Assembly (NCBI GenBank): GCA_003117195.1
Contig: BDSI01000014.1
Coordinates: 1,371,001-1,435,000, forward strand
Direction of reading: 5' to 3'
Origin: Eudorina sp. 2006-703-Eu-15
Lineage: Eukaryota; Chlorophyta; Chlorophyceae; Chlamydomonadales; Volvocaceae
Length of the DNA: 64,000 bases
Shown: in pieces, positions 48,267-61,100 of the stretch
Layout of the letters: each line of letters opens with the position of its first letter
How positions within the stretch are numbered: the stretch's first letter is position 1
Notes under the pieces: generated by a model
Database searches by the model: none
Told to the model about the DNA's origin: nothing
The model's input: the letters and a program-made list of their open reading frames with translations, nothing else
Made by a program: the position numbers and the translations under genes

Positions 48267-49779
48267 AAGAAAGCTCCATTTGAGACTTTGCCAGTTCCTC
48301 GACGACAATGAAAAAGTCACAATCTGGAGGCGAGCGCTTTCGCCCCCCGTCATAAGGTGCTGCGTCATATGATTAAGCGCGATCACGCACAAGGTGATGT
48401 TCCGTCAAAGAGTGGCAAGGGGTTTACCAGGAAACCAGGAGCAGGGTGTGGCCCCATTATTTAATGCTCAAGACATAGTTATGATATGTACATAATGACT
48501 TTTGCAAATCAATTACTTTAACCATCAATGAATACAAAGTTGAGGGGATGCAGCATTATACAGTAATCGTTTGGTTATTTAGTAATCAGCAACATCTCCG
48601 TCCGCATCGCTCGCGCCCTCAAAAAAGACTTTAGCATCAACGAAACGTAAAAGAAGGCAACAAATGCAGCGTTGTGGTCATTTTGACCAAGAAAGTTGGG
48701 TTGCGGATACGAGGGGGGGGGGTAGGCGATTGTACTGGTACTGACCGGTGGCTGCCCACCAAGGAAAATCCCCCGACCGAAAACTTCCACCTTGAACTCG
48801 TGGAATAAGGTATTATCGGTTTCTTCTTAGGAAAGCCAAGATGTCAAGACATCCTCCACACGGGTGTTGCACAGTATTTTTACAGCCTGCAAATTGTAAC
48901 CTGATATGGCTGCCTCTGATGAATAATTTTACTGGTAGATTCCAATGCATAAAAGAAGGTTACATATGCCTGTATCGACGTACTACTACCGACCGACAAC
49001 AGGCTTTGAAACACGTAAACAGCTCTATGACGTTCCATGCTCGTCCTACGCTTCCTTAATCAATCTTGAAGGACACGAAAAGTAAACTCCCCAGCTTTGG
49101 AGGTAGTGGAAGATACTTTTTCTGAGGGAGATGAGCAACGTGAACCAATCAAGGAAGCACGCTTCATAACTGGAGTGCAATTTATGTTTACGTCTTTTTA
49201 TCAAAGCGTTAGCATCGCAAGATGTGCTGTGGCAGTACACAACCGTATCACTGCTTATATAATCATAAGTACCTATCCTGTACGCATCGTTCGCGCCCTC
49301 AGAAAAGCTTGCAACAACAGCGGGATGTGAATGTTACTACTATCAGTAACGCAGCGAAGCGGACATTTGAAGGAGAAGCAATTTCATTAGTCATTTCTTT
49401 GTTCGGAGTGCTTTCGCCCCTAAACTACAAAAACATGGCTGGTTCGGGCTGAAGCACATACGTATGTACCGAGGGAGGACAGGTCCCAGGCGTGTCACCA
49501 TTTCCTCTGGTTGGGTAGCCGACCCCCCCCCCCCCCGGAGCTACAAGAAAGCAAGCTGCTTGATTGGGTCTGACAGAGATCTCTACTCCCGTGTTGTTGC
49601 GCTGAGAGATATCATGGATCTACGTCAGCTTTGCCCTCTTCATACCCGGCTTGCTCTTGGGAGCTCCGAAACCACAACGTCATGTTCGTGCGGCGGGGAT
49701 GGGAGGCGAGCCGTGTGCGTGCCACCGAGATCAACTCTGCACAGGAAGTTAGGGACCGTGCGTAGTGTGTAGCAGCGTG

Positions 49780-50070
49780 ACCCAGTGGAGTCAGAGAACT
49801 CGCCAAGATGCTCACCACACGCGACCGGTGGACCTGATGGTGGCTGGCGAGCCCCCGTCGCCCTCCAAGACTACAGGCCGCAGCCCGAGACGAGAGCTCG
49901 TCTTGGCCGTGGTGGTAATGTAATGTAACCGTTACAAGGTGGACCCGTATCCCGTGGTGGTGGTGGTGGTCCACTTATAGGGGGCGCCCGGTGGCGACCT
50001 CCCCCCAAGCGGGCTTCATCCCTGGCTGTGGCTGGCCCTCAGGAACGGGGTGGCTCCCTGGAGGTCATGT
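49780..50070 (+). repeat. Dispersed repeat family A, copy 3 (truncated)
   Basis: It matches the first two-thirds of copies 1 and 2 (blocks CCTCCAAGACTA, AAGCGGGCTTCATCCC and CTCAGGAACGGGGTGGCTCC) but lacks the GTTACAG-type end. It is interrupted near 49915–49960 by extra sequence with CCGTTACAAGGTGGACCCGT and a GGT run. Confidence 0.7.
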
Positions 50071-51619
50071 CGCGAGTGTCAATCATCAAGCACCCCCCCG
50101 GCGCGATGGAGTTTGTTTCCACGCCGAACAGAAATCGATGTACAGGAGGCGGGCGATGGGGTGAAACAGAAAGGCATGGATGGGGACGCTGTTAAAACCG
50201 ACAGCCACGTTCGCATGCACACGGTGACGTGAAGTCAGGTGGAAGAATGTGCATGAAGATACGCTCTGGCGCATTGGTGGCATACCGCCGCTGAGTAATG
50301 CCCACCTGCACTGCGCGATGGTAGCAAGGTATGCATAACGGTGCGATCGGGTTGACACCCCGCACACAACACCATTGTTAGCCCACGCGTTGCTGGTCAA
50401 TGGTGGCCCGACCCCTGGGACCCGACCCGACCCCTGGGCTCGACCTGACTCTTTGACCCAACTCCTTAACCTGCCCCTAGGACCCGATCCCTGGGATCGA
50501 CACCTGATCCCGACCCTGGGATCGGACCCTTGAACCTGGCCCAGGAGCCGTCCCGAGAATGGGGGCCGGCGGGGTGTGTGAAGCCGGGCACAGCGCTGGT
50601 GCAGCTGGGGGATGGAGGACAGGGATCCCCGACGAGTCCAGCGATATCATCGTCGGGGGAGCCATTATACACTGTTGGGGTTTTCATTAAGTACACTGTT
50701 AGGGCCACCTGCATCAGCTGGAATCGCCGCGCCGCGGGTGGGTGCGTGTCCGTGCGCACGGGACCCCCTGACCCCGCTTTTGAGGGTCCCCGGGAAAGGC
50801 TGGCGACTGACCCGTGCTGTGCGCGGCTGTGTTGCTCGCTGGCCACAAACGTCTCAGCCGAAGGCGCGTCCAGCGCATGCACGATGTCCGTATCGTGGGG
50901 TGATGAGCGCCTCCTGGCCAGTACGGTAGCTGGGCATCGTCACAGTGGGCGTCCATTAACTCGGCGGGATGAATGGCCGGCGCGGGTGGAACCACCGGTT
51001 CTGGCCGACATGGGCAGTTTGTGCGACCTATGGACTGCGCCCTTCGCACGACCCACACTCCTCTCCAGCCTTGTCCAGTTGTCACCGACGGATACTACTC
51101 CAGCGCGCAAACATCCTGCATTTCTCAAGGGCTCGACCATTCAGCAGCGGCCCCGTCGGTACTACCAACAGAGAAACGATGCGCTGCCCGACAGGTTGCA
51201 TCTCGCCCGTCGCTGCACCTGGCTCCCCTGCCCACCATGTCGTACACCACATCGCACGGCAGGGCCACGGGTTTCCGCGCCCCCGTTCGACCAAGAAGCG
51301 CGCCATAGCGGCCCCTCGAGCCCCTGCCTCCGCTGCCGATGGGAAGAAGACGAAAACGAATGCCTTGGCGGTCCTTCCCGTAAGGACAGGGCGAAGTGGC
51401 TTCAGGTCCGGATTGACATGTGCCCGGGCGCAACTACGCCCGTTTCGTATGGCACGCACGTTGCAAATCCACACCCGACACACCACACAAGCGGCAACCA
51501 TGTACGGTATCACTGCAGGGTTGGTTGGGGCGGGTTCGTTTGATCCTGTCGCGTCACACTCCTGTATCGCCTGTCAGGCACTCAGGCTGGACTTACCGTA
51601 CCGTACCGTACCTCCTCGC

Positions 51620-51668
51620 GGCTCAGTTTCTTATTACACCCCCCGAGTTTCTTTTCTAAACACACCCC
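51620..51668 (+). repeat. T-rich AAACACAC motif, minimal copy
   Basis: CGGCTCAGTTTCTTATTACA then CGAGTTTCTTTTCTAAACAC form the spacer part of the motif seen next to (AC)n runs at 10.5 and 56.5 kb, here without a long AC tract. Confidence 0.5.
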
Positions 51669-51802
51669 TACCCTACCTCTCTAAGCAGTCGGTTGACTCT
51701 CGGTCCCGCACAATCGGCGCGCCCATCCATCGGAGGATTGGGCGCACCCACAGGAACATACATGCATCCCTTGAGCTCAAGCAGGGCTCCATCGGTCCCG
51801 GT

Positions 51803-51973
51803 CTCTCGCATCCCCCGGCCGCGCACCTCGCTCTCGCATCCTCCGGCCGCGCACCTCGCTCTCGCATCCCCCGGCCGCGCACCTCGCTCGCGCATCCCCC
51901 GGCCGCGCACCTCGCTCTCGCATCCCCCGGCCGCGCACCTCGCTCTCGCATCCCTCGGCCGCGCACCTCGCTC
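51803..51973 (+). repeat. 28-bp minisatellite
   Basis: About six copies of a 28-bp unit containing CTCTCGCATCCCCCGGCCGC and GCACCTCG, with single-base variants between copies. It lies about 200 bp past the EFL1 stop codon. Confidence 0.95.
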
Positions 51974-52174
51974 TGGCCTTTAGACCTACCTGCGGACGCA
52001 GGCCCCGCCTTCCAGCCGAATTCACGCTGCCCCCTCTCTACACCCTCTCAACACGAGTCCTGCACCTCTCTTATTTGGCAGCTCGGTTTCGTCAGACACA
52101 CACATACAACATATGACACGCACACGGCCCGGTTTCCTATTATGGCACACGCGCACTCATCTCGTTGCATTTCA

Positions 52175-55100
52175 TCACACGTTCCGCTTGAGGGTTCTCT
52201 GCTTCGTGGCCCGAGCCACCACCTTCTCCTCCACCGGGAGGCCCTGGTGCGGGAAGAGGACGCAGTCACGCGAGGCAGCAGCAGCCAGGGGTCAGGCCAC
52301 ACGGGGAACGGTCATGTCTTGAAATTCTTCTTGAGCCACTCTTGAGCCGGTATTGAGCTGTACTTCAGCATCTTCCCAAGAGTTTCGGTAGCCACGGTTG
52401 ACGTTTTAGGAAATAGATGGAGCAGATAGACAGCCACCGCGCACCGCACCGGCAGCCACGCACAGCGGCCCTACTCGACCCCGCAGCCAAGTGTGTATGT
52501 AGGCACGTCGTCGCGTCCCCGCCCCTGGCTTCGTCCGTCTACGGTATCTCACCTTTCTCCGCCGGACGGCGTCGATGAGCCGTCGGGCTAGGTTGGTCAG
52601 CCCGGACGCGTCCTCACCGTGCTCCTCGCGCTCCTCCTCCGTAGTGGGCACGAAGAAGGGGTCCACCTGCCCGTCATGGTGGCATGGTGGGCGCAGCCGT
52701 GATGGCACACATGGCGGCAGTGTGAACACAAAGCAGGGGGGTGTTTGATGACCAGTCATACTAAGGACCAACGGAACTTGAAGGCAGGGGCTGGTGCGTG
52801 TCGTGGTGGTCGTAATGATGGGGAGGCGCGATGGCGGTTGTCCCGAAGCCCGGGAGGTAATGAAACCGAAGCCCGGGAGGTAATAAGACCGAAGCCCGGG
52901 GATACTGCCCGGCACCCTCCCACCTGTAGCCGCTCCCAGTGGCTGAGCATCAACGACGCCGACGCTGCCCCGCTGCTGCGTCGCCGCATCTCATCCGCCA
53001 GCCCGAAGGACGCCTCGGCCGGCAGGTAGCAGCTCACCTGTGGCCCCAGCCAGCGGCAGCGGTATTAACAATAGCAGCAGAATTTGCAGTATTACCGTAG
53101 CAGTAATACCAGCAGGACTGATTAATAAGGAAAACAGCAGTTGCACTAATACCACGGCAGCCAGATCCAGCTGCCGCTGCCAGCAGCAGCAGCAGTGGCC
53201 ACAGCAGCAGCGGGGGCAGTGGCAGCGGCGCAGGAGGCACAGCCGCAGCGGGGGCAGTGGCAGCAACAGCAGCGGCCACAGCAGCAGCGGGGGCAGCGGC
53301 AGCGACGCAGCAGTCACAGCAGCAGCAGCAGCGGACGTCAGTCCGGACGGCAGGGCACCTCACCAGGAAGGTGTCGCTGCCCTCCCGCATTTCCTCCCGC
53401 AGGATGCGAGCCCGCCGGCGGCCCAGCACCGCGTACATCCCGCTGAGCGCCTCCGCACTGGCGGTCAGCTGCGGCGGGAGGGGGCGGATGGATGGGCACG
53501 GGACGGAGCGAGACGGCGGCATCAGCGCACAGCGCACAGGTCAAGGGCAGGCGGGGCAGGGGCACGGGCCGGGCAGACCTCTGCCGCCCTGTGCAGCTGC
53601 CGTGTCGTCGTCGCTTGGGACCTGGGGCATAGTGAGGACACATGCACTCGCATCACAGCCCGGCCCCGCCGCACGATCAATCCTGGGCCACAAAACTGAA
53701 TTGCTTGCAGCGCGCCGGCAGGCCCCCATAGACCGCAGCCCCTACCCGACGTCATCCCTGACCCTCTGCCCCTCCGGCTACGCGGAAATAAAACGTAATC
53801 CGTAAACGGGCGCACTCAAATCCGCTCCCAACGTCCACCATTCTCACATCGGACACCTAAGCACCTCCGTTTACCCCGCCCATGCTTCCGACCCGCGAGG
53901 CGCCCCTACCACGAGTCCGACCCGCGCGTCCCTCCGCCCCACAAGGGCCCCTCGGGCCCCCCCCCACCTAGCACCCACCTGGCACAGGTACTGCGCCTCC
54001 ACCAGCCGCGCATCCGCCTCCATGACCGCCCTCCGGCAGGCCAGCGCCACCGCCGTCATCACCTGGGCCGGGTAGGGGGAGCGCGGGACACCAGGGGGGG
54101 AGCGCAGCCTGCTATCACTTATCAGCCGCCGCGAGATACAAGCGCCCCTGGTTTGAACCTTCCCGGACACCCTTTTTCTGGGACGCGACCCGCCACGCGG
54201 ACAGGTGACCCCGTACCTGTATACCCCTGTACACCCATTGGCATGCCCGTACCTATCCCCATGTATACCCAAGTCGATCCCTTGTACCCATGAGCAACCC
54301 CCATGTACGTAACCCCCATGCAGACCCCATTCAATCCCCCCATATGCCCCCACGCGAACCCCCGTGTACACCCGGCGGGCCTCCGCCTGCGCAGTCACAA
54401 CTCGCACGGACGCAGAAGCAAGGGAAGAGGGCAGCCCGCATCGGAGGTGCCACACGACAATGGTGACCGACGACCGATGACCGATGAGGGCGGCAGCTGC
54501 ACCTCTCACTCACGACCGTACCTGTCCGGAGAAGGGCCCGTACACTTCCTCCTGCAGCTCCAGCCGCCCGCTCCAGGAGGGGGCCCCCGCCGCTGCCCCG
54601 CCTTCCGCCGAGCCGGCGCCGCCCGCGGGGCCGGGCTCGACGGCGCCGCCGTTCTGCTGTGGCGGCTGCGGCCCGGCCTCTCCCCCGGACTGCTGAGGCT
54701 GCTGAGGCTGCTGAAGCTGCGATGGCTGCTGCAGCCTCACCTCCAGCTCAAAGGCGACGCCCCACAGCGGCTCCTCGCACAGCGGACCTGCGACCAAAGC
54801 CCCGGGGCAGCGGCAGCGGCAGCGCCAGCGCCAGGCAGGGCGCCAGGCAGGGCGCCAGCAGCGCCAGGGAAGGTGGATTCAGGGGTACCCAGGGATGGCG
54901 GAAAATAAGGGGGATTTGCCGTGGGTGCTCAGATGCTGATGCTGCCCGGGCCTCTCCTGGAGCCCGGGCTCGGTGGTCGGGACACGCCGTGCGCTCTCCC
55001 GCAGGCAGTGCACCCCCAAGCGCGGCTCCCACAATGTTGTGTGGTGGGATTCCGTGGTACGACACTTTGTACTGTGGTACGACATGGGGAAGGTCGAAGA

Positions 55101-58100
55101 CTTGCCGGTCCGACCTGCACGCGGACATACCCCAGATGCAACCATGCTATCACGGGTGCCTGCCAGCCAGCCCCCGCATCGTGTCTGGGTGGACGCGTCA
55201 GACGGGGCAGGGGCCTATGCCCCATGGGTCCACGGGCGCACCTTCGGTATGGATGCGACCCATGCGTCAGTCTGGGTCGGTTTGGGTCGGGGCTGGAACG
55301 CACCTGACGCAGTCGCGATCTGGAAGCCCGCCACCACACCGGACTCCACGGACGCCACCACATGGCGCAGCGCCTCCTCCGCCCCGGCGTCGCCGCTGGC
55401 GATGGCACCGGAAGCCGCCGCTGCCGCGACGCAGTCGCCGGCGGCGGTGTACGCGCGCGCGTCGTCCTCAGACACAAGCCCCAGCGCTAGCGCCGCTTGC
55501 GGAAAACCCAATCGCAGGTCGATCCGCGCCGACGGCGGCGCCGCCGCGGCGCCGGCGGTGTCGCCGCCGTCGGTGTCCGCTTCCCCGCCGGCCGCCACTG
55601 TCTTCGCGGTCGCCTTGGCGGCTCGCACGACGGAGTTTGGCGGCACGTCGAAGAGGTTCTCTGCTGCCGTACTGCTACCTGGCGGCGGCGCTGCCCCGGC
55701 CGTCGCTGCCTCCACGGGTCGAAGCGGCGGCGCCAGCAGCAAGTTGGGCCCTATCCTCTTGGGCCCCAGCAGCCAGGCGCGCTGCACGGATCCACGAAGG
55801 AGGGCAAGGAAACTTTAGGGGCCCAATCCTCAGTATGGCTTAACGAGGTCTAGGGTAAGCTGCTGGGCATCGTTACAGGTCTACAGCCCTCGTAGCGGGC
55901 CGCAGGTCTCCCCTTTCCTCTCGATTGATTTATGGATCCACCTAGCCCCGTCCCTAACCCTCCCGCCTCCCTCTTACCTCCAACAGCTGCATGACCCTCG
56001 CCTCCTGCTGCGGCCCCGAGGCCTTGGCGGCAGCCCGGAGCTCACCGCGCAGCGCTTCCAGCTCCGAAACCAGAGCGGAGGGCTGAGACGTGGACGCGGC
56101 GGAGGCGGCGGCGGCGACGTCAGGTGGCCCGTCAGCGGCTGCGAGGGACAGCAGCCCACGTCGTCCGCGTGCGCGCGGTCTCAAGCCGAGGGGCATACTA
56201 TATATACATAGGCGGAGGGATACCGTTCAAGCCGTACAAGGGCTACGACAATGCGCGCTGGCCCGTGGGCCAGTGGTGCGTGTGGGGGCGGCCGAGCTCC
56301 CCCACCTCGGTCGCTTCTCCTTTCCTTGCCCTGACGCAGCCCAGGACGCTTCAAAACGGAGGACACACACACACACACACACGGGCAAACTATCGGGCGC
56401 CGATCGGCCCCTCGCATGTCACGCACTCCTGTTCTGCCTGCCTAAATAACACACACACACACACACGGCTCAGTTCTCTTTAACACACACAGTTATCTTT
56501 TAGACTTTTACACACGCCCAAAGGTGGTTATGGGTGCGGCTTCTTATTAAACACACACCACCAAAGGAAGCCTCCCAGGATGTGCCACGACGGCGTCCGT
56601 GTCCACCCCAACTGACCCGCGGGTCGGCCCTCCCCGTCCACGAGCACCCGCCGCAGCAGCTCGGGCCGGCCGTCCAGCGCCCCTGCCACCGCCCCGGGCA
56701 GCGGCACCGCGCGGACCCGCACCACGCAGCAGCCGTTGGGCGTGGTGGCTTCAACGGTGCGGGGCGGCTTGAGGCCGCCCACCAAGCCCCCCAGGGGGGT
56801 GCTCTCGGGCAGCTCGGAGGGGCAGAAGACCGACTCGCGGAAAGCCACCAGGGGGGGAGACACCTGGCAGGGTGCAGCCAGGACGTCGACGGAGACCAAC
56901 GTTTCGGACGATGAACAAAGACACTAAAAAGTGGGGATATAGGAAGTGGGTAGGCATATTCACACCGCCCTGCGACCAGAGTGAAGGCCCAGTGAACATA
57001 CACGGCGGTGGAGGTGTGCGGTGGTGCCCGGCGGCGGCCCCAATCCTAACCGCGATGGACCCCCGGCCCCCAGTCCACCCACCCGCAGCTCCACTTTGGC
57101 GAACCGCTCGCGCAGGTCCTTGAGGCACGTGCCGAGGTGCACCTCACCCGCGGCGGCCAACACGTGCTCGCCGCTGTCCAGAACGCTGACCTGCACGGGC
57201 ATGTTGGTACGGCACACACCCAAGGTGTACGAATGTACGTGTCATCGTACAGAAGGCGTCCATCGACAGAGCGTAAACTGTGAGTACAGACCGATACAGA
57301 CAGCGGCGCAGCACAGATGGTCAGATGCTGATGCCGGCGCTCCTGATGATGCTGATGCTATTATTAAGGACGTTATAAAGGACGTTATCAAGGACGTTAC
57401 GGTATTAAGACGTTACAGCGGACCCCGCGGGTGCTGATGTTGCCGACATGCAAGGCAACGCGGACACCACCGTACAAGGCGCATGCGCTGGGGTCCTGCT
57501 GTAGCAATAAGCCGTACAGTCGACTCCAGAACCAAAGGTCCCAGGCCGAGGGTAAGAGGAGGCGGGTAAGAGCCAACGGGCCCAGCTACGGCGCCTGCAG
57601 GTACGGTACGGTAGGCAACTTGGCGGAGGTACGGCCAAGTCCCCGCCTCGTCCCGTACTACAAGGATCCCCGTACTTGCCCTCCCGTACGTATTCCCCGG
57701 GTTCCTTTCTGTGTTTTACCCTCTCCCACTTTAATTAGCACGTGGCACGTACCTCCACAAAGGGGTCGGCCCGGTTGAGCAGCTGCAGGCCCCGCATCAG
57801 CGCCGGCAAGTCGCTCGGATGCGCCGTCTCCACTGCCACCTGGCGGGATGGGGGCGGAAGAAGGGGGCCGGGGCGGCGACAGCAACAGTTAGACCCTCGC
57901 GCGTTCCGGGGGGTCCAGCATGTAGTGGTAGTAGTAACCCGTTGCAAGGTGGACCCGCATGTGTTGAAAGGACTGCGGCCGCTGACATGCCTCCGGCCAC
58001 GGGTGCGGTCATGCCTCCGGCCGCATCCGTAACAGCCGAGAAGAATCGCTCACTGCTGCATGTCGCACATCCACTCGCACACACACAGCAGCGGGCGGGT

Positions 58101-61100
58101 CTCATATCTAAACACACTCGGCAGCCACGTCGCCCTTCCCTGGAGCCCCCCGAGCTCACCCTCACGATGGCCGCCGCCTGGAACATGAGGGGGGCCAGGG
58201 GCCTGCAGGCGGGGGTGGAGGACAGCGTGGCGGACTTGAGCACCACGGCGTCCAGACCCGCGATCGCGAGCACGTTGCCCGCCGGGACCTGCGGTGCAAT
58301 AAATGGATGGCGGACGGTGACCCAGATCAGATCAGATCAGATCAGATCAGATCGGGTCCGGAACGGACCCAGATGGGATTCAGGGGTGACCCAGATGGGA
58401 CCCAGAAGGATTGGAGGAGGACTATCACAACGGATCCAGAAGGAATCCGGATGGGATCAAGAGCGGAATCCAGGCCAGGCCAGGGATGAGGTCAGATCGG
58501 GGAAAGGCCGTGTTGGGGTTGTGGGGCGGCCGACGTGTCAGGATGCGGCTTGAGGCCGGTCCGGTCAAGGGAAGGCCCCATCACACTGGACAGAATGTGC
58601 CGTACATGGTGCCGTGCGGAGGCAGCTGCCCTCGACCTGCTCACGCCCCGCTTCAAGGCATGCATGCATTCCGTTTTGCTATAGCATCCGGCACAGAAGG
58701 ATGCTCTGTGATGCGGGAGGAGGAAGCCATGCGCCCCTCCCCCGCCCCGCTGCAGCAGCAGCCCGCGGCCACATCGTACCCCAGCCCGCCAAAGAGCAAC
58801 CCCACAGCACGAACAGAAAGCACACACACGCACTGCGCAGATTTCCTGGTAAATGTAATGTTCCCTGGGTTGGGCGGGTTACTTTGCTCAACACACACAC
58901 GCACATGCTCAGTTTTTTTTGACACACACACGCACCTGGTCCACCCTCTCCAGCGCCCGGCCCATCATCATGTACACCCCGCCCAGCTCCGCCGTCTGGC
59001 GCTGCTCGTCCGGGTTGACCGGGTTGTAGGCGCCGCTGAGGACGTGCACCCGCTGGCCGGGGCGGGCGACACCGCTGAACACCCGGCCGAAGCCCAGGAA
59101 GACCTGCCGGTCAACACATCGCGAGAGCTATTTGATGAGGTCGAGTGCGGTGATAAGAGGTCGAGTGCGGTAATGAGAGTCAATGCGAGGGCTCAAGAGC
59201 CATGCAAAGCTGCCGTGATGGATGGGGAGAGGAAGTGATCCTCACTACTCGGTTCTCGCTATTCGGCCACCGGACAGGGCCGGACCCCAAAGGAGCTCTT
59301 CGCCTCTACGACCCATCCCGCCTGCAACACGGATACATGGTGCCAACCTCTTTGTCGTATCGCCTCCCTTATTGGGGGCTTTGGGGACTTTCCTCGCGTT
59401 ATATCCCTCTTGGTGTTCGTCGGCAGCCGAAATGGGTGCTTCGGGTTTGTCTCCTCCGAAACCCCGTTTGTGTCGTTCGGTGGGCCGGGGCCCTCACCTC
59501 GTCATCTGCGTTCTGTGACCCGTGGGTCATCCCGGCCGCGCTTTCCCCAGGCGCCCGGGGCAGCAGCCCCCTCGGCACCGCCACCATCTTGGACACGTAC
59601 ACCACCAGCGGGGCGGACTCGGAGTCGTCGCTGCGGGCCACACACTCCTGCGGCAGTAGCAGCAACAGTAGCGGCAGCGGCCTCAGCACCTCTCTGGCCT
59701 TCCCCCTCGACCCTGTCGGATGTCTCCCTTGCATGAATGAATGGTCATGTTCCTTGTATACAGCATTCATGGGGGAAATCCATGTTGCATGAATGACGCC
59801 TGCTCCTTGCCGTGTCACATACCAAGTCCATATTTGGTATGTGACACTGCAAGGAGCAGGACATATGACACATTTGCATGGTCATACATCAAGCCCATGC
59901 CCTGCACACACGCGCGCACGCGCGCGCTCCGCCCCACCTCCACTCTCGCAAGCTCGCGGGCGGCGTCCTCGGGCATCCCGGGCGGGGCCGGCGATCCGGG
60001 CGGCCCGCCCAGCAGCCTCGGCGCCCGGAAGGGCGCCGCCGCGGGCGGGCTGGGCAGCCGCGCGGCCGCCATGCCCAGCACCGCCTCCGACAGCGGCAGC
60101 CAGGCGCGCAGGACGGACTGCGCGGGGGCGGGCGACGGGAGGTGGGTTCGCATGGGCAGGCAGGGGATGCAAAAGTTGGAAGTTCTAAATACATACCATT
60201 GCTGTCCCCAGCCCAGATGCCGCACCAGCAAGGGCCCCAGCCGCCGCAATAGCAGCGGCGGCCTCAATCCCCCCACCCTTCTGTGCTTATCTCGATGCCC
60301 AAGCCCCCTCACCCGCAGCGCCTGGCGGGGGTCGGGGTGCTCCAAGGCCTTGGCGGGCACCAAGCTGCCCAGCCCCCGCGACCGCACGATGGCCCCCAGC
60401 ACGCCGCCCACGTCCTCGCCCGGCTCACACACGCTGTAGGCCTGCGGCGGGGGGTGCGGCGGGTTACGTGGCAGGTTATGTGGCTGGGTATGTGGCGGAT
60501 TAGGTAGCTCGGTATGTGGCGGGTTCTTATGTGGCAGAGTAATGTGGCGGCGAATGTTGTGGTTTATGTGGCGGCGTGTGTGGCGAGGTATGTGGCGGGG
60601 TATGTGGCAGGATATGTGGTGAACCATGGGTGGGGCAGGGGTTGAGTTCCGGAAGACGTGGACGGGAGGCAGCTGCGTGGGGTCCCTACGAGTTCTGCCC
60701 TCAGCTCGCCCCCGCGGGTCCCCGAGCCGCCCCCGCGGGTCCCCGAGCCGCCCCCGCGGGTCCCCGAGCCGCACAAACCCCACCTCGCCGCTCCTCATCA
60801 TACCGGGCAACCCCGTGCCACATCAGCACGCATACGGGCCTTATTCCTATCAACATATGAAAACACACATAGAAACACGTTCATTCATTCATTCATTCAT
60901 TCATTCATACAAACACATTCGGTTCTGTTTTTAAAATCATACACGCATCATACTTGCGGGCTCCTCTCTGAACACATCAACTGCAATACCCTTTGCATGT
61001 AACGCAGTCCTGCCCTGGCTGACCACGAACACACGCCGGCGCATACGGGCAAACGTTGGGCACTGCACTACCCTTTCCATGTTACACGCACACCTGCTCC

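Larger units (their letters stand above)
48267..52174. other. Intergenic region between receptor kinase and EFL1
   Basis: The left part (about 48.4–49.45 kb) is AT-rich and should include the kinase promoter. Family A copy 3 is at 49780–50070. The right part is GC-rich, with degenerate CCCTGGGATCG-like repeats at about 50.4–50.53 kb and a 28-bp minisatellite at 51803–51973. The EFL1 3' untranslated region probably ends near TTACA (reverse TGTAA) at 51634–51638. Long open frames on both strands (50.5–52.3 kb) have no family motif. Confidence 0.55.

Noticed and set aside
50530..52345. Plus-strand frames of 337 and 458 aa
   Set aside because: They have no family motif, cross the 28-bp minisatellite and overlap the antisense of the last EFL1 exon.
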